From Methylophaga pinxianii (lineage in GTDB: Bacteria > Pseudomonadota > Gammaproteobacteria > Nitrosococcales > Methylophagaceae): 64,000 nt of DNA. The translations under genes were made by a program, and so were the position numbers. This document shows positions 33,294 to 43,636 of the stretch, in pieces. Positions within the stretch are counted from its first letter, which is position 1. Every line of letters begins with the position of its first letter. The stretch spans positions 1 to 64,000 of the forward strand of contig NZ_JAJAEO010000176.1 in NCBI RefSeq assembly GCF_020447225.1. Direction: 5' to 3'. Under the pieces are notes generated by a model. It did not search any database. It was not told where the DNA came from and saw only the letters and a list, made by a program, of their open reading frames with translations.

Positions 33294-34769
33294 ATCAGTT
33301 TCATTATCTAATCCCAACTCAGACCACAAGGCATCAACCCGAGCGACAATTGCCGGGTCTTTCTCGATCGGTCTGCCCCATTCACGGTTGGTTTCACCAG
33401 GCAATTTATTGGTGGCATCCATTCCCATCTTGGAGCCCAACCCCGAAACTGGTGAGGCAAAATCCAGATAATCTATCGGCGTATTCTCGACCAAAACAGT
33501 ATCGCGCGCCGGGTCCATTCTTGTAGTAATCGCCCATATCACATCCTGCCAATCGCGGACGTTCACATCATCATCAACGACGATGACGAATTTTGTATAC
33601 ATAAACTGTCGTAAAAACGACCACACCCCCATCATCACCCGTTTGGCATGACCGGCATATTGTTTTTTCATGCTGACCACTGCCATCCGATATGAGCAGC
33701 CTTCAGGTGGCAGATAAAAATCGACAATCTCCGGAAACTGCTTCTGCAATATCGGCACAAATACTTCATTAAGTGCCACACCCAAAATGGCCGGCTCATC
33801 CGGTGGACGACCAGTGTAGGTGCTGTGATAAATCGGATTTTTACGCTGGGTTATGCGTTCAATGGTAAACACCGGAAAGCTATCCACTTCATTGTAATAC
33901 CCTGTGTGATCACCATATGGTCCTTCCGGTGCCATATCATCGGGGTAGATAAAACCTTCCAACACAATCTCCGCCTGAGCAGGCACCTGCAAATCACTGC
34001 CGATACATTTGACCAGCTCAGTTTTACTGCCACGTAGCAGACCCGCAAAGGCATATTCGGAAAGCGTGTCGGGAACAGGCGTCACCGCACCTAGAATAGT
34101 CGCCGGATCACACCCCAGCACTACAGCAATCGGAAACGGTTCGCCAGGATGGGTTTGCTGCCATTCCTTAAAATCCAGCGCCCCGCCGCGATGTGATAAC
34201 CAGCGCATAATCACCCGGTTTTTACCGATCACCTGCTGACGATAAATTCCTAAATTCTGCCGGGTTTTGTGCGGACCTTTAGTGACCACCAAACCCCAGG
34301 TAATTAATGGTGCAGCATCTTCCGGCCAGCAGAGTTGAATCGGATACTCAGCCAAATCAATTGCATCGCCTTCAATTATTTGCTCCTGACAAGGTGCTTT
34401 TTTCACCACCTTCGGGCCCATATTCAACACCTGACGAAAGATCGGCAACTTATCCCAGGCATCTTTCATACCCTTAGGCGGTTCCGGCTCTTTCAGAAAT
34501 GCCAGCAACTTACCGACTTCACGTAACGCCTCAACCGAATCCTCCCCCATGCCCAATGCAACACGTTTAGGTGTACCAAACAAATTGGCCAATACCGGAA
34601 TCTTGCTGCCCTTGGGATTCTCAAACAGAATCGCCGGACCACCAGCACGCAATACCCGATCACAAATCTCCGTCATTTCCAGATGGGGATCTACCTCAGT
34701 GGTAATGCGTTTTAACTCGCCCTGTTTTTCCAGGTTGGTGATGAAGTCTCTTAGGTCGGTGTATTTCAT
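33282..34769 (-). CDS. ubiD: 4-hydroxy-3-polyprenylbenzoate decarboxylase UbiD
   Basis: Prenyl-FMN dependent decarboxylase of ubiquinone synthesis, 495 residues (E. coli UbiD 497). Signatures include [64 protein letters not shown] and [13 protein letters not shown]. The frame extends upstream to 34838, but those residues are unlike the family and I see no ribosome-binding site for them, so I use the ATG at 34769. It needs UbiX for the prenyl-FMN cofactor, which is not in the window. Confidence 0.93.
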   Translation of the reverse strand: MKYTDLRDFITNLEKQGELKRITTEVDPHLEMTEICDRVLRAGGPAILFENPKGSKIPVLANLFGTPKRVALGMGEDSVEALREVGKLLAFLKEPEPPKGMKDAWDKLPIFRQVLNMGPKVVKKAPCQEQIIEGDAIDLAEYPIQLCWPEDAAPLITWGLVVTKGPHKTRQNLGIYRQQVIGKNRVIMRWLSHRGGALDFKEWQQTHPGEPFPIAVVLGCDPATILGAVTPVPDTLSEYAFAGLLRGSKTELVKCIGSDLQVPAQAEIVLEGFIYPDDMAPEGPYGDHTGYYNEVDSFPVFTIERITQRKNPIYHSTYTGRPPDEPAILGVALNEVFVPILQKQFPEIVDFYLPPEGCSYRMAVVSMKKQYAGHAKRVMMGVWSFLRQFMYTKFVIVVDDDVNVRDWQDVIWAITTRMDPARDTVLVENTPIDYLDFASPVSGLGSKMGMDATNKLPGETNREWGRPIEKDPAIVARVDALWSELGLDNETDSAG

Positions 34770-35019
34770 GGATTGTTGTTTGTTTTTACCAGGATGGTGT
34801 AGCTTACCAGCTTCAGACATGATTTGGCTTAGCAGCAATCTCTATTGAATTATTTTTAATTCGCCATTGAGAGACTGAAAATTTCGACTATTAAAGCAAT
34901 ATTTTTCTATAGTTTTCTGCCCTTCCCCCCATGATCATAGTGAGCACACAACAAGCATCCGATCATCGTTAAATTCCATAAAACTTGATTTTTAATTGCG
35001 AACTAAAGCCCGCTGTTCA

Positions 35020-35310
35020 TTTTTTGCGTGGCCAAAAAACGAACCAAAAAAGGCCAGCCCATACTCGCCCTGCGGGTTCCCCTGCGCTTCTCATGCTGAT
35101 CCGAGAAGCTATGCGATGCTCGGCTTCGTATAAGGGCAATCAAGGGATAAATTTTCAGGTCGGAGCTGAATTCCCCTTTTGTGTTGACGAGTAGCGGCTT
35201 TTTGTCAGGATTAGAGACTTACCTGTTTGAGCGAAGCGAGTTTGGTGAGTCTCCCTGACAAAAAACGCAACGCAGTGGAGCCGCAGGCCAACACAAGGGG
35301 TGCCTTGGGG
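35020..35310. repeat. Structured intergenic element with long imperfect inverted repeats
   Basis: The roughly 690-base gap between ubiD and the next gene holds a densely self-complementary stretch. CCCCTTTTGTGTTG (35173-35186) pairs with CAACACAAGGGG (35289-35300); GCGGCTTTTTGTCAGG (35194-35209) pairs with CCTGACAAAAAACGC (35254-35268); GAGACTT (35214-35220) lies opposite GAGTCTC (35247-35253), around a loop with GAGCGAAGCGAG. A second hairpin is GCTTCTC/GAGAAGC at 35086-35109. The composition and the non-protein-like open frames recall dispersed intergenic repeats of gammaproteobacteria. Only one copy is present in this window. Confidence 0.5.
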
Positions 35311-35456
35311 TTGTTAGGGGAATGGGCACGCATTCCCCTGACTCGACATTAAGTCGAAACTGAAAAGTGTACTAATTGTTGGGCTTCGCAAGCTCTACCC
35401 AATCTACCCTGGATATAAGCCTGCTTCCGCCACTACTCATCTAATCAATTCAAGGC

Positions 35457-37757
35457 TTAAGCCGCATTCAATGCCTTGCTAGGCGTAATCTTAATCGCAA
35501 CAAACTTGGATGTTGGAGTAAAGGTATGGTCACCATAACTATCCAGCGGTACTAATGGATTGGTTTCCGGATAATAGGCCGCCGCCTGACCTTGTGGCAC
35601 ATCAAAACTCAAAATGGTGAAATCGCTGACGCGACGCTCTTTGCCGTCATCCCACAAGGAATAAATATCCACTTTTTGGCCATGTTCCAGTCCCAGACGT
35701 TGAATATCTGCTTTGTTGACAAAGATCACATCACGCATGCCATATACCCCACGATAACGATCATTCATGCTGTAAATGGTCGTGTTGTACTGATCATGTG
35801 AACGCATGGTCTGCAGAATCAAATCTGGTTTTTCACCGGTATCTGAAATCTGTTGGTGAATCAGCGATTCTGGCAGAGCATTCGCCATAAAACGTGCTTT
35901 GCCCGTGGTCGTTTGCCATTGACGTTCAGCGGCTGGGTTACCCAGATAGAAGCCGCCTGGTTTGGCAATACGCTCATTAAAGTTTTTAAATCCTGGAATC
36001 ACGTCATCGATCAGATCACGAATCCGATCATAATCTTCAACCAACCATTTCCAGTCCACCGGATGTTTGCCTAAAGTCGCTTCGGCAATACCTGCAATGA
36101 TCGCCGACTCTGATTTCATTAATGGGGAAAAAGGTTTCAATTGACCATAAGAAATATGCACCATGCTGAAGGTGTCTTCTACGGTAATACCCTGTTTACC
36201 ACTCATCTGATAATCAATTTCCGTCCGTCCCAGACAAGGCAGCATCAAAGCATCCTTACCGGTGACTAAATGGCTTCTGTTTAATTTAGTGGAAATCTGG
36301 ACTGTCAGGTCACAATTTTTCATCGCGGCGTGCGTACGTGGAGTATCTGGCGCGGCTTGCACAAAGTTACCACCCAGTCCAAAGAAGACCTTGATATCCC
36401 CTTGTTCCATTGCGGCAATGGCTTTGACCGTCGTATGACCATGCTCACGAGGCATTTTAATTTTGAAGCGGTTTTCCAGTGCATCGAGTAACCACTCAGG
36501 TGGCTGTTCATCAATGCCCATGGTGCGATCGCCCTGCACATTACTGTGACCACGGACAGGTGACAGACCCGCACCAGGTTTGCCCACGTTGCCTCGTAAT
36601 AACTGCAGACTGACAATTTCATGAATGGTGGATACCGAATGCACGTGCTGGGTGATCCCCATGGCCCAACACATGATGACCCGATTGGCTTTGCGATACA
36701 TATTGGCAGCCATTTCAATCTCTGCCAGACTCAGGCCTGATTGGGCTTCAATATGCTGCCAGCTGGTATTGTCCAGCTCAGCCAGGTACTCATCTACGCC
36801 ACTGGTGTGCTCGGCGATAAACTCGCGATCAAAGACGGCAGCACCATCATTGGCCAGCGCTTGTTTTTCCCATTCCCAAAGGAATTTAGCCATACCACGA
36901 ATAGCCGCCATATCACCGCCGAGTGCCGGTCTGAAATAGGCCGTATTGGTGGGCTCTGAATCGTTTTTAAGCATTTCAAATGGATTTTGCGGATGCTGAA
37001 AGCGTTCCAGACCACGTTCTTTTAACGGGTTAAAACAAATAACCTGTGCGCCACGTTTTACCGCTTCACGTAAAGGTTCCAGCATACGGGGATGGTTTGT
37101 CCCGGGGTTTTGTCCGATAACAAAAATGGCATCTGCATGTTCAAAGTCTTCAAACTCAACAGTGCCTTTACCGACACCTAAAGTTTCAGACATGGCGATA
37201 CCGCTGGCTTCGTGGCACATGTTTGAACAATCAGGGAAATTGTTGGTACCCAGAGTACGAACAAACAGTTGATATAAAAATGCGGCTTCATTACTGGCAC
37301 GACCCGAAGTGTAAAACTCGGCCTGGTGTGGTGAATCCATGTTTTTTAGATGCTGGGCGACCAGTTCAAAGGCCTGTGGCCAAGTGGTTGGTTCATAGTG
37401 GTCTGTTTCTGCGTTGTAACGCATGGGATGGGTAATACGACCTTGTGATTCCAGCCAATGGTCGTTTTGTTGCAGCAATTCAGTAACGGTGTGTTTAGCA
37501 AAAAAAGCCGGATCGACTCGACGACTGGTGGCTTCCCAGTTAACAGCTTTAGCGCCATTCTCGCAAAATTTAATCATGCCTTTTTCAGGCGTTTCACCCC
37601 AGGCACATCCGGGACAGTCCAGTCCGTGATCCTGATTGGTTTTCAGCATCGCACGAATGTTGTGCATGGCATTTTTACTGCCTAGCCAATTTTTGGTCAC
37701 GCTGACTAAAGCGCCCCAACCTGCTGCTGGACCATTGTAGGGTTTATAATGACTCAA
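35457..37757 (-). CDS. YdeP/FdhF-like molybdopterin oxidoreductase
   Basis: Bis-MGD oxidoreductase of 766 residues, close to E. coli YdeP (759) along its length. It has NGPAAGWGALVSV, DCPGCAW...CENGAKAVNWE (ligands for one [4Fe-4S]), YTSGRASNEAAFLYQLF, and PDCSNMCHEASG, where a Cys takes the Mo-ligand position. Physiological substrate and partner are unknown; related proteins are annotated as formate dehydrogenase-like and YdeP is linked to acid resistance. The start is the TTG at 37757 because GGAG (37765-37768) lies seven bases upstream; the frame itself is open to 37802. No electron-transfer subunit adjoins it. It depends on the moa/mod genes of the island. Confidence 0.9.
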   Translation of the reverse strand: MSHYKPYNGPAAGWGALVSVTKNWLGSKNAMHNIRAMLKTNQDHGLDCPGCAWGETPEKGMIKFCENGAKAVNWEATSRRVDPAFFAKHTVTELLQQNDHWLESQGRITHPMRYNAETDHYEPTTWPQAFELVAQHLKNMDSPHQAEFYTSGRASNEAAFLYQLFVRTLGTNNFPDCSNMCHEASGIAMSETLGVGKGTVEFEDFEHADAIFVIGQNPGTNHPRMLEPLREAVKRGAQVICFNPLKERGLERFQHPQNPFEMLKNDSEPTNTAYFRPALGGDMAAIRGMAKFLWEWEKQALANDGAAVFDREFIAEHTSGVDEYLAELDNTSWQHIEAQSGLSLAEIEMAANMYRKANRVIMCWAMGITQHVHSVSTIHEIVSLQLLRGNVGKPGAGLSPVRGHSNVQGDRTMGIDEQPPEWLLDALENRFKIKMPREHGHTTVKAIAAMEQGDIKVFFGLGGNFVQAAPDTPRTHAAMKNCDLTVQISTKLNRSHLVTGKDALMLPCLGRTEIDYQMSGKQGITVEDTFSMVHISYGQLKPFSPLMKSESAIIAGIAEATLGKHPVDWKWLVEDYDRIRDLIDDVIPGFKNFNERIAKPGGFYLGNPAAERQWQTTTGKARFMANALPESLIHQQISDTGEKPDLILQTMRSHDQYNTTIYSMNDRYRGVYGMRDVIFVNKADIQRLGLEHGQKVDIYSLWDDGKERRVSDFTILSFDVPQGQAAAYYPETNPLVPLDSYGDHTFTPTSKFVAIKITPSKALNAA

Positions 37758-38279
37758 AGTTTTTCTCCGAGAAAAATGTATAGTTCGCCGCGAACCAATC
37801 AAATGCTAAAACCACATTTCTTCTGGCACGCCACTGAGTTTTTTCGCTGATTATTGTATTTGTGAGATCAGATTAGGCCGAATAATGCCATTGGGTATTG
37901 CTAAATATGCAATATTTAACATATTTCTGATCATTGCGATTTAGTTAAATTATAATAACTAAAGCCGCTATATATCAATAATGACTCTTTGATCAGGAAA
38001 TAATTCCTCACTGGTTTATGAGCGCTTAAATTATGCAAAATAAAACATATATAGTGCTGGACGAGTGTTCACGCCACTTTGTTGTCACTGTTACTCTGGA
38101 CTCTCCCATTAGACCAACACAGCAGTTGAATTTTGACTCAATAGGCTGCTGCATTTTTGCGCAATTTTTTCTGCTTCACTCTTTATTTAAATGAATCTAT
38201 TGGCCGAATAACAAGTCTTACTTATTATAAGCTTTGTGTGGTTAAATAAAGCTGTTAATACAATCGGTTGGAGGTTGTT
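37758..38279. other. AT-rich intergenic region upstream of two divergent genes
   Basis: About 520 bases without a supportable gene. It must carry the promoters of the YdeP-like gene (minus) and the DksA-type gene (plus). A single ModE-like half-site, CGCTATAT, lies at 37966-37973, without a matching second half. Confidence 0.45.
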
Positions 38280-38546
38280 ATGGCTGGAGGTTGGTCTCGT
38301 GATGGCGCGGTTCAGGATCAGATTGATGCAAGTGTTGAAGATGGTGTGCAACAGGTGCGATCCCGATTACCGAAAGGTGAGAGCCTGACACATTGTGAAG
38401 AGTGTGAGAAAGAGATTCCACAAGCACGCCGGGAAGCGATTCCAGGTGTTCGTCTTTGCGTGAAATGTCAGGAAATCGTAGATAAGGAAAACAAGGCTTT
38501 CAATCTGTTTAATCGCCGTGGCAGTAAAGATAGCCAGTTACGTTAA
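38280..38546 (+). CDS. DksA/TraR-type zinc-finger protein (YbiI-like)
   Basis: Small protein of 88 residues with one C4 zinc finger (C39, C42, C60, C63; CEEC...CVKC). It matches YbiI closely, including PQARREAIPGVRLC and the C-terminal NRRGSKDSQLR. The start is the ATG at 38280, five bases after GGAGG (38270-38274); an upstream in-frame start at 38268 would precede that site. It lacks the long coiled coil of DksA, so RNA-polymerase action is uncertain. Confidence 0.9.
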   Translation: MAGGWSRDGAVQDQIDASVEDGVQQVRSRLPKGESLTHCEECEKEIPQARREAIPGVRLCVKCQEIVDKENKAFNLFNRRGSKDSQLR

Positions 38547-38567
38547 GTTGTTTAATGTTCAACACAA

Positions 38568-38589
38568 AAAAGGGGCTTTCGCCCCTTTT
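38568..38589. terminator. Bidirectional terminator between the YbiI-like gene and prlC
   Basis: AAAAGGGGC (38568-38576), TTTC, GCCCCTTTT (38581-38589). It has A and T runs on both sides and serves both convergent genes. Confidence 0.85.
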
Positions 38590-38607
38590 CTATTTCTTTT
38601 CGACTGA

Positions 38608-40647
38608 TTAAGCCGCAATACCAGTGTGTCTTAATAACGCATCAATCTGCGGTTCGCGGCCACGAAACTCAATAAACAATTCCATCGGCTCACGTGAACC
38701 ACCCTGCTCCAGAATTGCTTGAAGAAACTCCAGACCGGTTTGCCGATCGAAGATGCCATTTTCTTCAAACTTGGAGAAGGCATCAGCGGAGAGTACTTCT
38801 GCCCATTTATAGCTGTAATAACCAGCAGCATAACCACCAGCAAAAATGTGGGCAAAGCTGTGCGCAAACCGATTGAATTTCGGTGGTTTCACCACAGTCA
38901 CTTCATTGCGCACCTGTTCCAGAATTTTTTCGACCTGATTCGGTTCATTCGGGTTGAATTCCAGATGCAGACGGAAATCAAACAACGAGAATTCGAGCTG
39001 ACGTAACATCATCATTGCTGACTGGAAATTTCGAGCAGCAATCATTTTGTCAAACAGATCATCAGGTAATTTTTCACCCGTCTGATAATGTCCAGAAATC
39101 AAATCCAAGGCTTCACGTTCCCAGCACCAGTTTTCCATAAACTGGCTGGGCAGCTCGACCGCATCCCATGCCACCCCATTGATACCGGACACCCCGGCAT
39201 ATTCAATTTTGGTCAGCATATGATGCAGACCATGACCGAATTCATGAAATAAAGTAGTAACTTCATCATGGGTAAACAGTGCCGGTTTATCACCGACCGG
39301 TTCAGAGAAATTACAGGTTAAAAACGCAACAGGGATTTCGATGCCTTCAGCAGTTCGACGGCGCGCCTTGCATTCATCCATCCATGCTCCACCCCGTTTG
39401 TGTTGCCGGGCATATAAGTCCAGATAAAACTGGGCACGTATGCTGCCATCTTCAGCAACAATCTCAAAAAAGCGGACATCTTTGTGCCAGACATCCACGT
39501 CCTTACGTTCACGGATATCAAGCCCGTATAAACGATTGACCACGGCAAACAGGCCATTCACTACTTTGTCTTCAGGGAAATACGGTTTTAATTCTTCCTG
39601 TGAAATTGAATAACGCTGCTGACGCAGCTTTTCAGCAAAATACGTCACATCCCAGGCTTCCAGTTGATCCTGATTGGCAGTCTCCTTGGCAAAAGCACGT
39701 AATTCGGCGTATTCCTTTTCCGCAATCGGTTTTGAGCGCTTGGCCAGATCCTGCAAAAAGTCCAACACCTGCTGTGGTGATTGCGCCATTTTGGTGGCCA
39801 GCGAACGTTCGGCATGATTGGCAAAACCTAGCAGGTTGGCCAGTTTATGACGCAGATTAAGAATATCCAGCATCACTTCAGTGTTATCCCATTTACCGGC
39901 ATTTGGGCCTTGATCCGATGCTTTGGTAGCAAAGGCGGTATACATTTCTTCGCGTAACTCACGGTTATCGGCATAGGACATAACCGGCATATAAGAAGGA
40001 AAGTCGAGCGTAAATAACCAGCCTTCTTCTCCTTCACGTTTGGCCATTTGTTGTGCCATCTCAATGGTTGATGGTGGCAGACCAGACAACAAAGATTCGT
40101 CGGTAATCAGCTTGCGCCAGGCATGAGTGGCATCCAGCAAATTTTCTTCAAACTTGGCGGTGCGTTCGGTCATTTGCTGTGACAGCTTTTTGAATTCATC
40201 ACGTTGCTGCTGCTCCAGCTCCACCCCGGACAAACGAAAATCTCGAACCGCGTTATCAATCACCTTTTTCTGCGCAGTATCGAGCTTCTGATATTCCGCG
40301 CCTTCGGCAATGGCTTTATAGGATTGATACAAGGTTTCATTCTGGCCCAGCTCAGTAGAAAATTCGCTGAGCTTTGGCAAACATGCATTGTAGGCCTGAC
40401 GTAATGCTTCAGAATTGACCACTGAGTTCATATGGCTGACCGGTGACCAGACACTGTCAATCAATGCGTCCATATCTTCCATTGGTTGTACCAAGTTATC
40501 CCAGGTGGGCTCTGTCAACGTGCTGAGAATGGTGTCAATTTTATTGCGCGCCGTGCTTAATGCATGATCAATCGCAGGCTCAACATGCTCTGCTTTTATT
40601 GCGGAAAATGGCGGTAAACGGTGATTTTCCAATAGTGGGTTACTCAT
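38608..40647 (-). CDS. prlC: Oligopeptidase A (M3 metallopeptidase)
   Basis: Cytoplasmic zinc peptidase that degrades short peptides, including cleaved signal peptides. It has 679 residues (E. coli 680) and the M3 motif FHEFGHGLHH, with NPLLENHRLPPFSAIKAEHVEPAI at the N terminus as in the family. The start is the ATG at 40647, with AGGA seven bases upstream; the frame is open to 40731 but that part does not match. Confidence 0.95.
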   Translation of the reverse strand: MSNPLLENHRLPPFSAIKAEHVEPAIDHALSTARNKIDTILSTLTEPTWDNLVQPMEDMDALIDSVWSPVSHMNSVVNSEALRQAYNACLPKLSEFSTELGQNETLYQSYKAIAEGAEYQKLDTAQKKVIDNAVRDFRLSGVELEQQQRDEFKKLSQQMTERTAKFEENLLDATHAWRKLITDESLLSGLPPSTIEMAQQMAKREGEEGWLFTLDFPSYMPVMSYADNRELREEMYTAFATKASDQGPNAGKWDNTEVMLDILNLRHKLANLLGFANHAERSLATKMAQSPQQVLDFLQDLAKRSKPIAEKEYAELRAFAKETANQDQLEAWDVTYFAEKLRQQRYSISQEELKPYFPEDKVVNGLFAVVNRLYGLDIRERKDVDVWHKDVRFFEIVAEDGSIRAQFYLDLYARQHKRGGAWMDECKARRRTAEGIEIPVAFLTCNFSEPVGDKPALFTHDEVTTLFHEFGHGLHHMLTKIEYAGVSGINGVAWDAVELPSQFMENWCWEREALDLISGHYQTGEKLPDDLFDKMIAARNFQSAMMMLRQLEFSLFDFRLHLEFNPNEPNQVEKILEQVRNEVTVVKPPKFNRFAHSFAHIFAGGYAAGYYSYKWAEVLSADAFSKFEENGIFDRQTGLEFLQAILEQGGSREPMELFIEFRGREPQIDALLRHTGIAA

Positions 40648-40786
40648 AATTTTGTCCTGATTAAGTTCGGTATCGCCCGCATTGCGACGTATGAAGGTAT
40701 TGTCATGGTAACGCAACAAAACAGTCATCACACTGCAATATGCATTAGCTAAGGTTCGCTCAGAATTTTAAGTGAAAGAGTGCCTT

Positions 40787-41581
40787 ATGCAAACACAACT
40801 AAGTCACAAGCAAAAGCTGAAAGTTCGCACAGTATTCATTTCGGATATCCATTTGGGGTTCCGGGGTTGCAGTGCTGAGCTCCTCCTTAACTTCTTACAT
40901 AATGTGGAATGCGAGTATCTCTACCTGGTCGGTGACATTATCGACGTCTGGGAAATGAAAAAACGCATGTACTGGCCTCAGCTTCATAACAACGTTGTCC
41001 GTACTCTTCTCGGTAAAGCCAAACACAACACCAAGGTTATATTTGTCCCAGGTAATCATGACGAGATTTTGCGGGATTACGATGGGGCGGTGTTCGGCAA
41101 TGTGCAGATTCATAATGAAATTATTCACACCACTGCAGATAAACGTAAATTATTGATTATCCATGGCGATCAATTTGACAGTGTGGTGAAAATATCACCG
41201 ATGCTGGCAAAAATCGGCAGCCGGTTGTACGAGTTTTTACTGCGCGCCAATCGCTGGGTCAATTATTTCCGTCGTAAGCTGGGATTTTCTTACTGGTCCT
41301 TGGCGGCGTTTTTAAAACACAAAGTCAAAAATGCCGTGCAATACATCAGTAACTTTGAAGAAGCCGTGGCGCATGAAGCCTCTAAACAAGGGGTGGATGG
41401 TGTGGTTTGTGGTCATATTCACCGGGCTGAAATCACCCGCATACACGACATTGATTATTACAACTGTGGTGACTGGGTAGAAAGCTGCACCGCACTGGTA
41501 GAGCATCCAGATGGCCAGATGGAAATCATTCCCTGGGCAGAATTATTGAATCAACAAGTCTTACTCGCCAAAGCCGCTTAA
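40787..41581 (+). CDS. LpxH-like metallophosphoesterase (UDP-2,3-diacylglucosamine diphosphatase family)
   Basis: Calcineurin-type phosphoesterase of about 264 residues. The metal-binding blocks are all present: DIHLG, GDIIDVWE, PGNHDE, IIHGDQFD and CGHIHRAE. The set resembles LpxH, but the length, the basic middle region and the position beside a glycosyltransferase are typical of an LpxH-like paralogue whose substrate is not known. I take the ATG at 40787, preceded by AAGAG, over a GTG at 40772. It overlaps the next gene by one base (TAATG). Confidence 0.82.
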   Translation: MQTQLSHKQKLKVRTVFISDIHLGFRGCSAELLLNFLHNVECEYLYLVGDIIDVWEMKKRMYWPQLHNNVVRTLLGKAKHNTKVIFVPGNHDEILRDYDGAVFGNVQIHNEIIHTTADKRKLLIIHGDQFDSVVKISPMLAKIGSRLYEFLLRANRWVNYFRRKLGFSYWSLAAFLKHKVKNAVQYISNFEEAVAHEASKQGVDGVVCGHIHRAEITRIHDIDYYNCGDWVESCTALVEHPDGQMEIIPWAELLNQQVLLAKAA

Positions 41582-42624
41582 TGAAACTGGTGATTGTCAC
41601 GGATGCCTGGGAACCCCAGGTTAACGGGGTCGTGCGTACATTAGGGAAAACGCGCGAACATCTTCAGCAAATGGGGTATGAAGTGATCATGATCACCCCA
41701 TTGAATTTTAAAACCATTCCCTGTCCGACCTATCCTTCTATTCGTCTTGCCTTGCTGCCTTATCGCAAACTTGCCAATATGCTGGATAATCTTCAGGCCA
41801 ATGCGGTACATATTGCGACGGAAGGCCCCCTGGGGATGGCAGCCCGGCGATGGTGCTTACGTCATCAGATCCAATTTACCACTTCCTTTCATACCCAATT
41901 CCCCGAGTATTTACGCTTACGATTACCAATCCCGCTCAGTTGGAGTTATGCCTGGCTAAGACGTTTTCATCGACCAGCTGCGCGTACCCTGGTGCCCACC
42001 ATTTCACAACAGCAACGCTTGCAGCAACATGGTTTTCGGGATGTTTATGTGTGGGGTCGGGGAGTTGATACACAGATATTTACGCCCGATCATGCCAAAG
42101 AATATGACTTGCCTCGTCCCATCTTCATCAATATGGGCCGGGTGGCGGTGGAAAAAAATATTGAAGCATTTTTGGACTTGAAATTACCCGGCAGCAAAGT
42201 AGTGATTGGCGATGGTCCAGACTTGGAAATGTTGCAAAAGCGTTATCCCGGCGTGCTGTTTACCGGTGCCAGGTTTGCTGAAGATCTGGCTGCCTATCTC
42301 GCTGGCGGTGATGTATTCGTCTTTCCCAGTCAGACTGATACGTTTGGTTTAGTGATATTAGAAGCAATGGCCAGTGGACTTCCCGTTGCTGCTTATCCCG
42401 TGACCGGCCCGAAAGATATTCTTGTTCCAGGCAAAACGGGTGTGCTCGACTGGGATCTGCAAAAAGCTGCTTTAAATGCGCTGAATCTCAAAAAAACGGA
42501 TTGTATCGCTTATGCTCGAGAAAATAGCTGGCAAAAATGCAGTGAAGTATTCGCCGGATTTATGCATGACAATCATGCAACAAGTCAGGTGAAAGCTACG
42601 CAAATACTTGGTGAGAAAAGTTAA
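41581..42624 (+). CDS. GT4-family glycosyltransferase (MgtA-like)
   Basis: GT-B fold glycosyltransferase of 347 residues. It starts LVIVTDAWEPQVNGVVRTL, has the acceptor-side TTSFHTQFPEY and the nucleotide-sugar motif FVFPSQTDTFGLVILEAMASGLPVAA. It resembles GDP-mannose-dependent alpha-mannosyltransferases acting on diacylglycerol-linked sugars. Its coupling to an LpxH-like phosphatase suggests a glycolipid pathway; donor and acceptor are unproven. Confidence 0.85.
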   Translation: MKLVIVTDAWEPQVNGVVRTLGKTREHLQQMGYEVIMITPLNFKTIPCPTYPSIRLALLPYRKLANMLDNLQANAVHIATEGPLGMAARRWCLRHQIQFTTSFHTQFPEYLRLRLPIPLSWSYAWLRRFHRPAARTLVPTISQQQRLQQHGFRDVYVWGRGVDTQIFTPDHAKEYDLPRPIFINMGRVAVEKNIEAFLDLKLPGSKVVIGDGPDLEMLQKRYPGVLFTGARFAEDLAAYLAGGDVFVFPSQTDTFGLVILEAMASGLPVAAYPVTGPKDILVPGKTGVLDWDLQKAALNALNLKKTDCIAYARENSWQKCSEVFAGFMHDNHATSQVKATQILGEKS

Positions 42625-42755
42625 AACGCTCTCATTCGCATGTTGTATAGTGACAACACCGTCATACTTTCTTGGTATTGGTACAACAGATCACTTGATT
42701 AGCCTGGAACTGCCATGCGATTATTCCCATTAAATTTGTTTCAGGGAATGCCACA

Positions 42756-43484
42756 ATGTTCGATCTCAAAAGTTTATTCAGACTCAGCCTGGTTAGTATG
42801 GTTGTTCTGTTTACCGGTTGCGCCACTGTACAGAATCCTGACGAACGCGATCCGTTCGAAAGTTATAACCGCGCAATGTATAAATTTAACGATACCGTTG
42901 ACCGTGCGGTAATCAAACCTGTTGCCCAAGGTTACGATGTTGTGGTTCCTGATGCCATCAGCTGGGGCGTCAGTAACTTTTTCAGCAACCTCAATGACAT
43001 TACAGTTGCCATTAACAGTCTGCTGCAGGGCAAGTTTAGTCAGGCAGCCGATGATACAGGCCGTTTCCTGTTAAACAGTACAGTGGGTGTCGCGGGTATT
43101 TTTGATGTGGCAGGCCATGCCGGTAACCGTAAGCGTAACGAAGACTTCGGTCAAACGCTCGGCACGTGGGGTGCTGAACCCGGTGCATATGTTGTATTGC
43201 CGTTTTTTGGTCCACGGACAGTACGTGATTCATTTGGTCTGGTTGGCGATATGTTTACCGATCCGGTCATGTATGTAGAGGGTCCAGGAGCACGTAATGC
43301 ATTTACCGCAACCCGTGTAATTGATGCACGTGCCAACCTGTTGAAATCTGAGCGTGTGTTGGATGAGGCAACGGATGACGAGTATGCATACGTCAGAAAT
43401 GCCTATCTGCAACGTCGTCAATATCTGGTTTACGATGGCAATCCACCAGATGAAGATGATTATGATTTGTTTGATGATGAATAA
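42756..43484 (+). CDS. mlaA: Outer-membrane lipoprotein MlaA (VacJ)
   Basis: Lipoprotein of 242 residues that removes phospholipids from the outer leaflet together with OmpC/F and the MlaBCDEF system. Lipobox LFTGC puts the lipidated Cys at 22. The MlaA motifs are DPFESYNRAMYKFND, NFFSNLNDITVAINSLLQGK and GAYVVLPFFGPRTVRDSFG. The tail is very acidic (DEDDYDLFDDE). The gene stands alone, followed by a terminator. Confidence 0.95.
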   Translation: MFDLKSLFRLSLVSMVVLFTGCATVQNPDERDPFESYNRAMYKFNDTVDRAVIKPVAQGYDVVVPDAISWGVSNFFSNLNDITVAINSLLQGKFSQAADDTGRFLLNSTVGVAGIFDVAGHAGNRKRNEDFGQTLGTWGAEPGAYVVLPFFGPRTVRDSFGLVGDMFTDPVMYVEGPGARNAFTATRVIDARANLLKSERVLDEATDDEYAYVRNAYLQRRQYLVYDGNPPDEDDYDLFDDE

Positions 43485-43578
43485 GTAAAGAACGGTTGGG
43501 CTTTCATTACGACCACGATGGTGACATGAAAGATTAACAGCCCTTAGGGACATAACGTTTTCTCATCGTTATAATGCA

Positions 43579-43607
43579 AAGAGCCGGATTTATTCCGGCT
43601 CTTTTTT
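43579..43607 (+). terminator. Terminator downstream of mlaA
   Basis: AAGAGCCGGA (43579-43588) pairs with TCCGGCTCTT (43594-43603) and is followed by a T run, a classic intrinsic terminator. Confidence 0.88.
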
Positions 43608-43636
43608 ATTTTTAACGTTCCATCATCGGTTTTTAA

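Noticed and set aside
34985..35194. 69-residue open frame in the structured element
   Set aside because: Its sequence comes from the inverted-repeat DNA and is not protein-like; such frames recur as spurious annotations in dispersed repeats.
37966..37973. ModE half-site CGCTATAT upstream of the YdeP-like gene
   Set aside because: No second half at the 8-8-8 spacing and it lies over 200 bases from the start codon.
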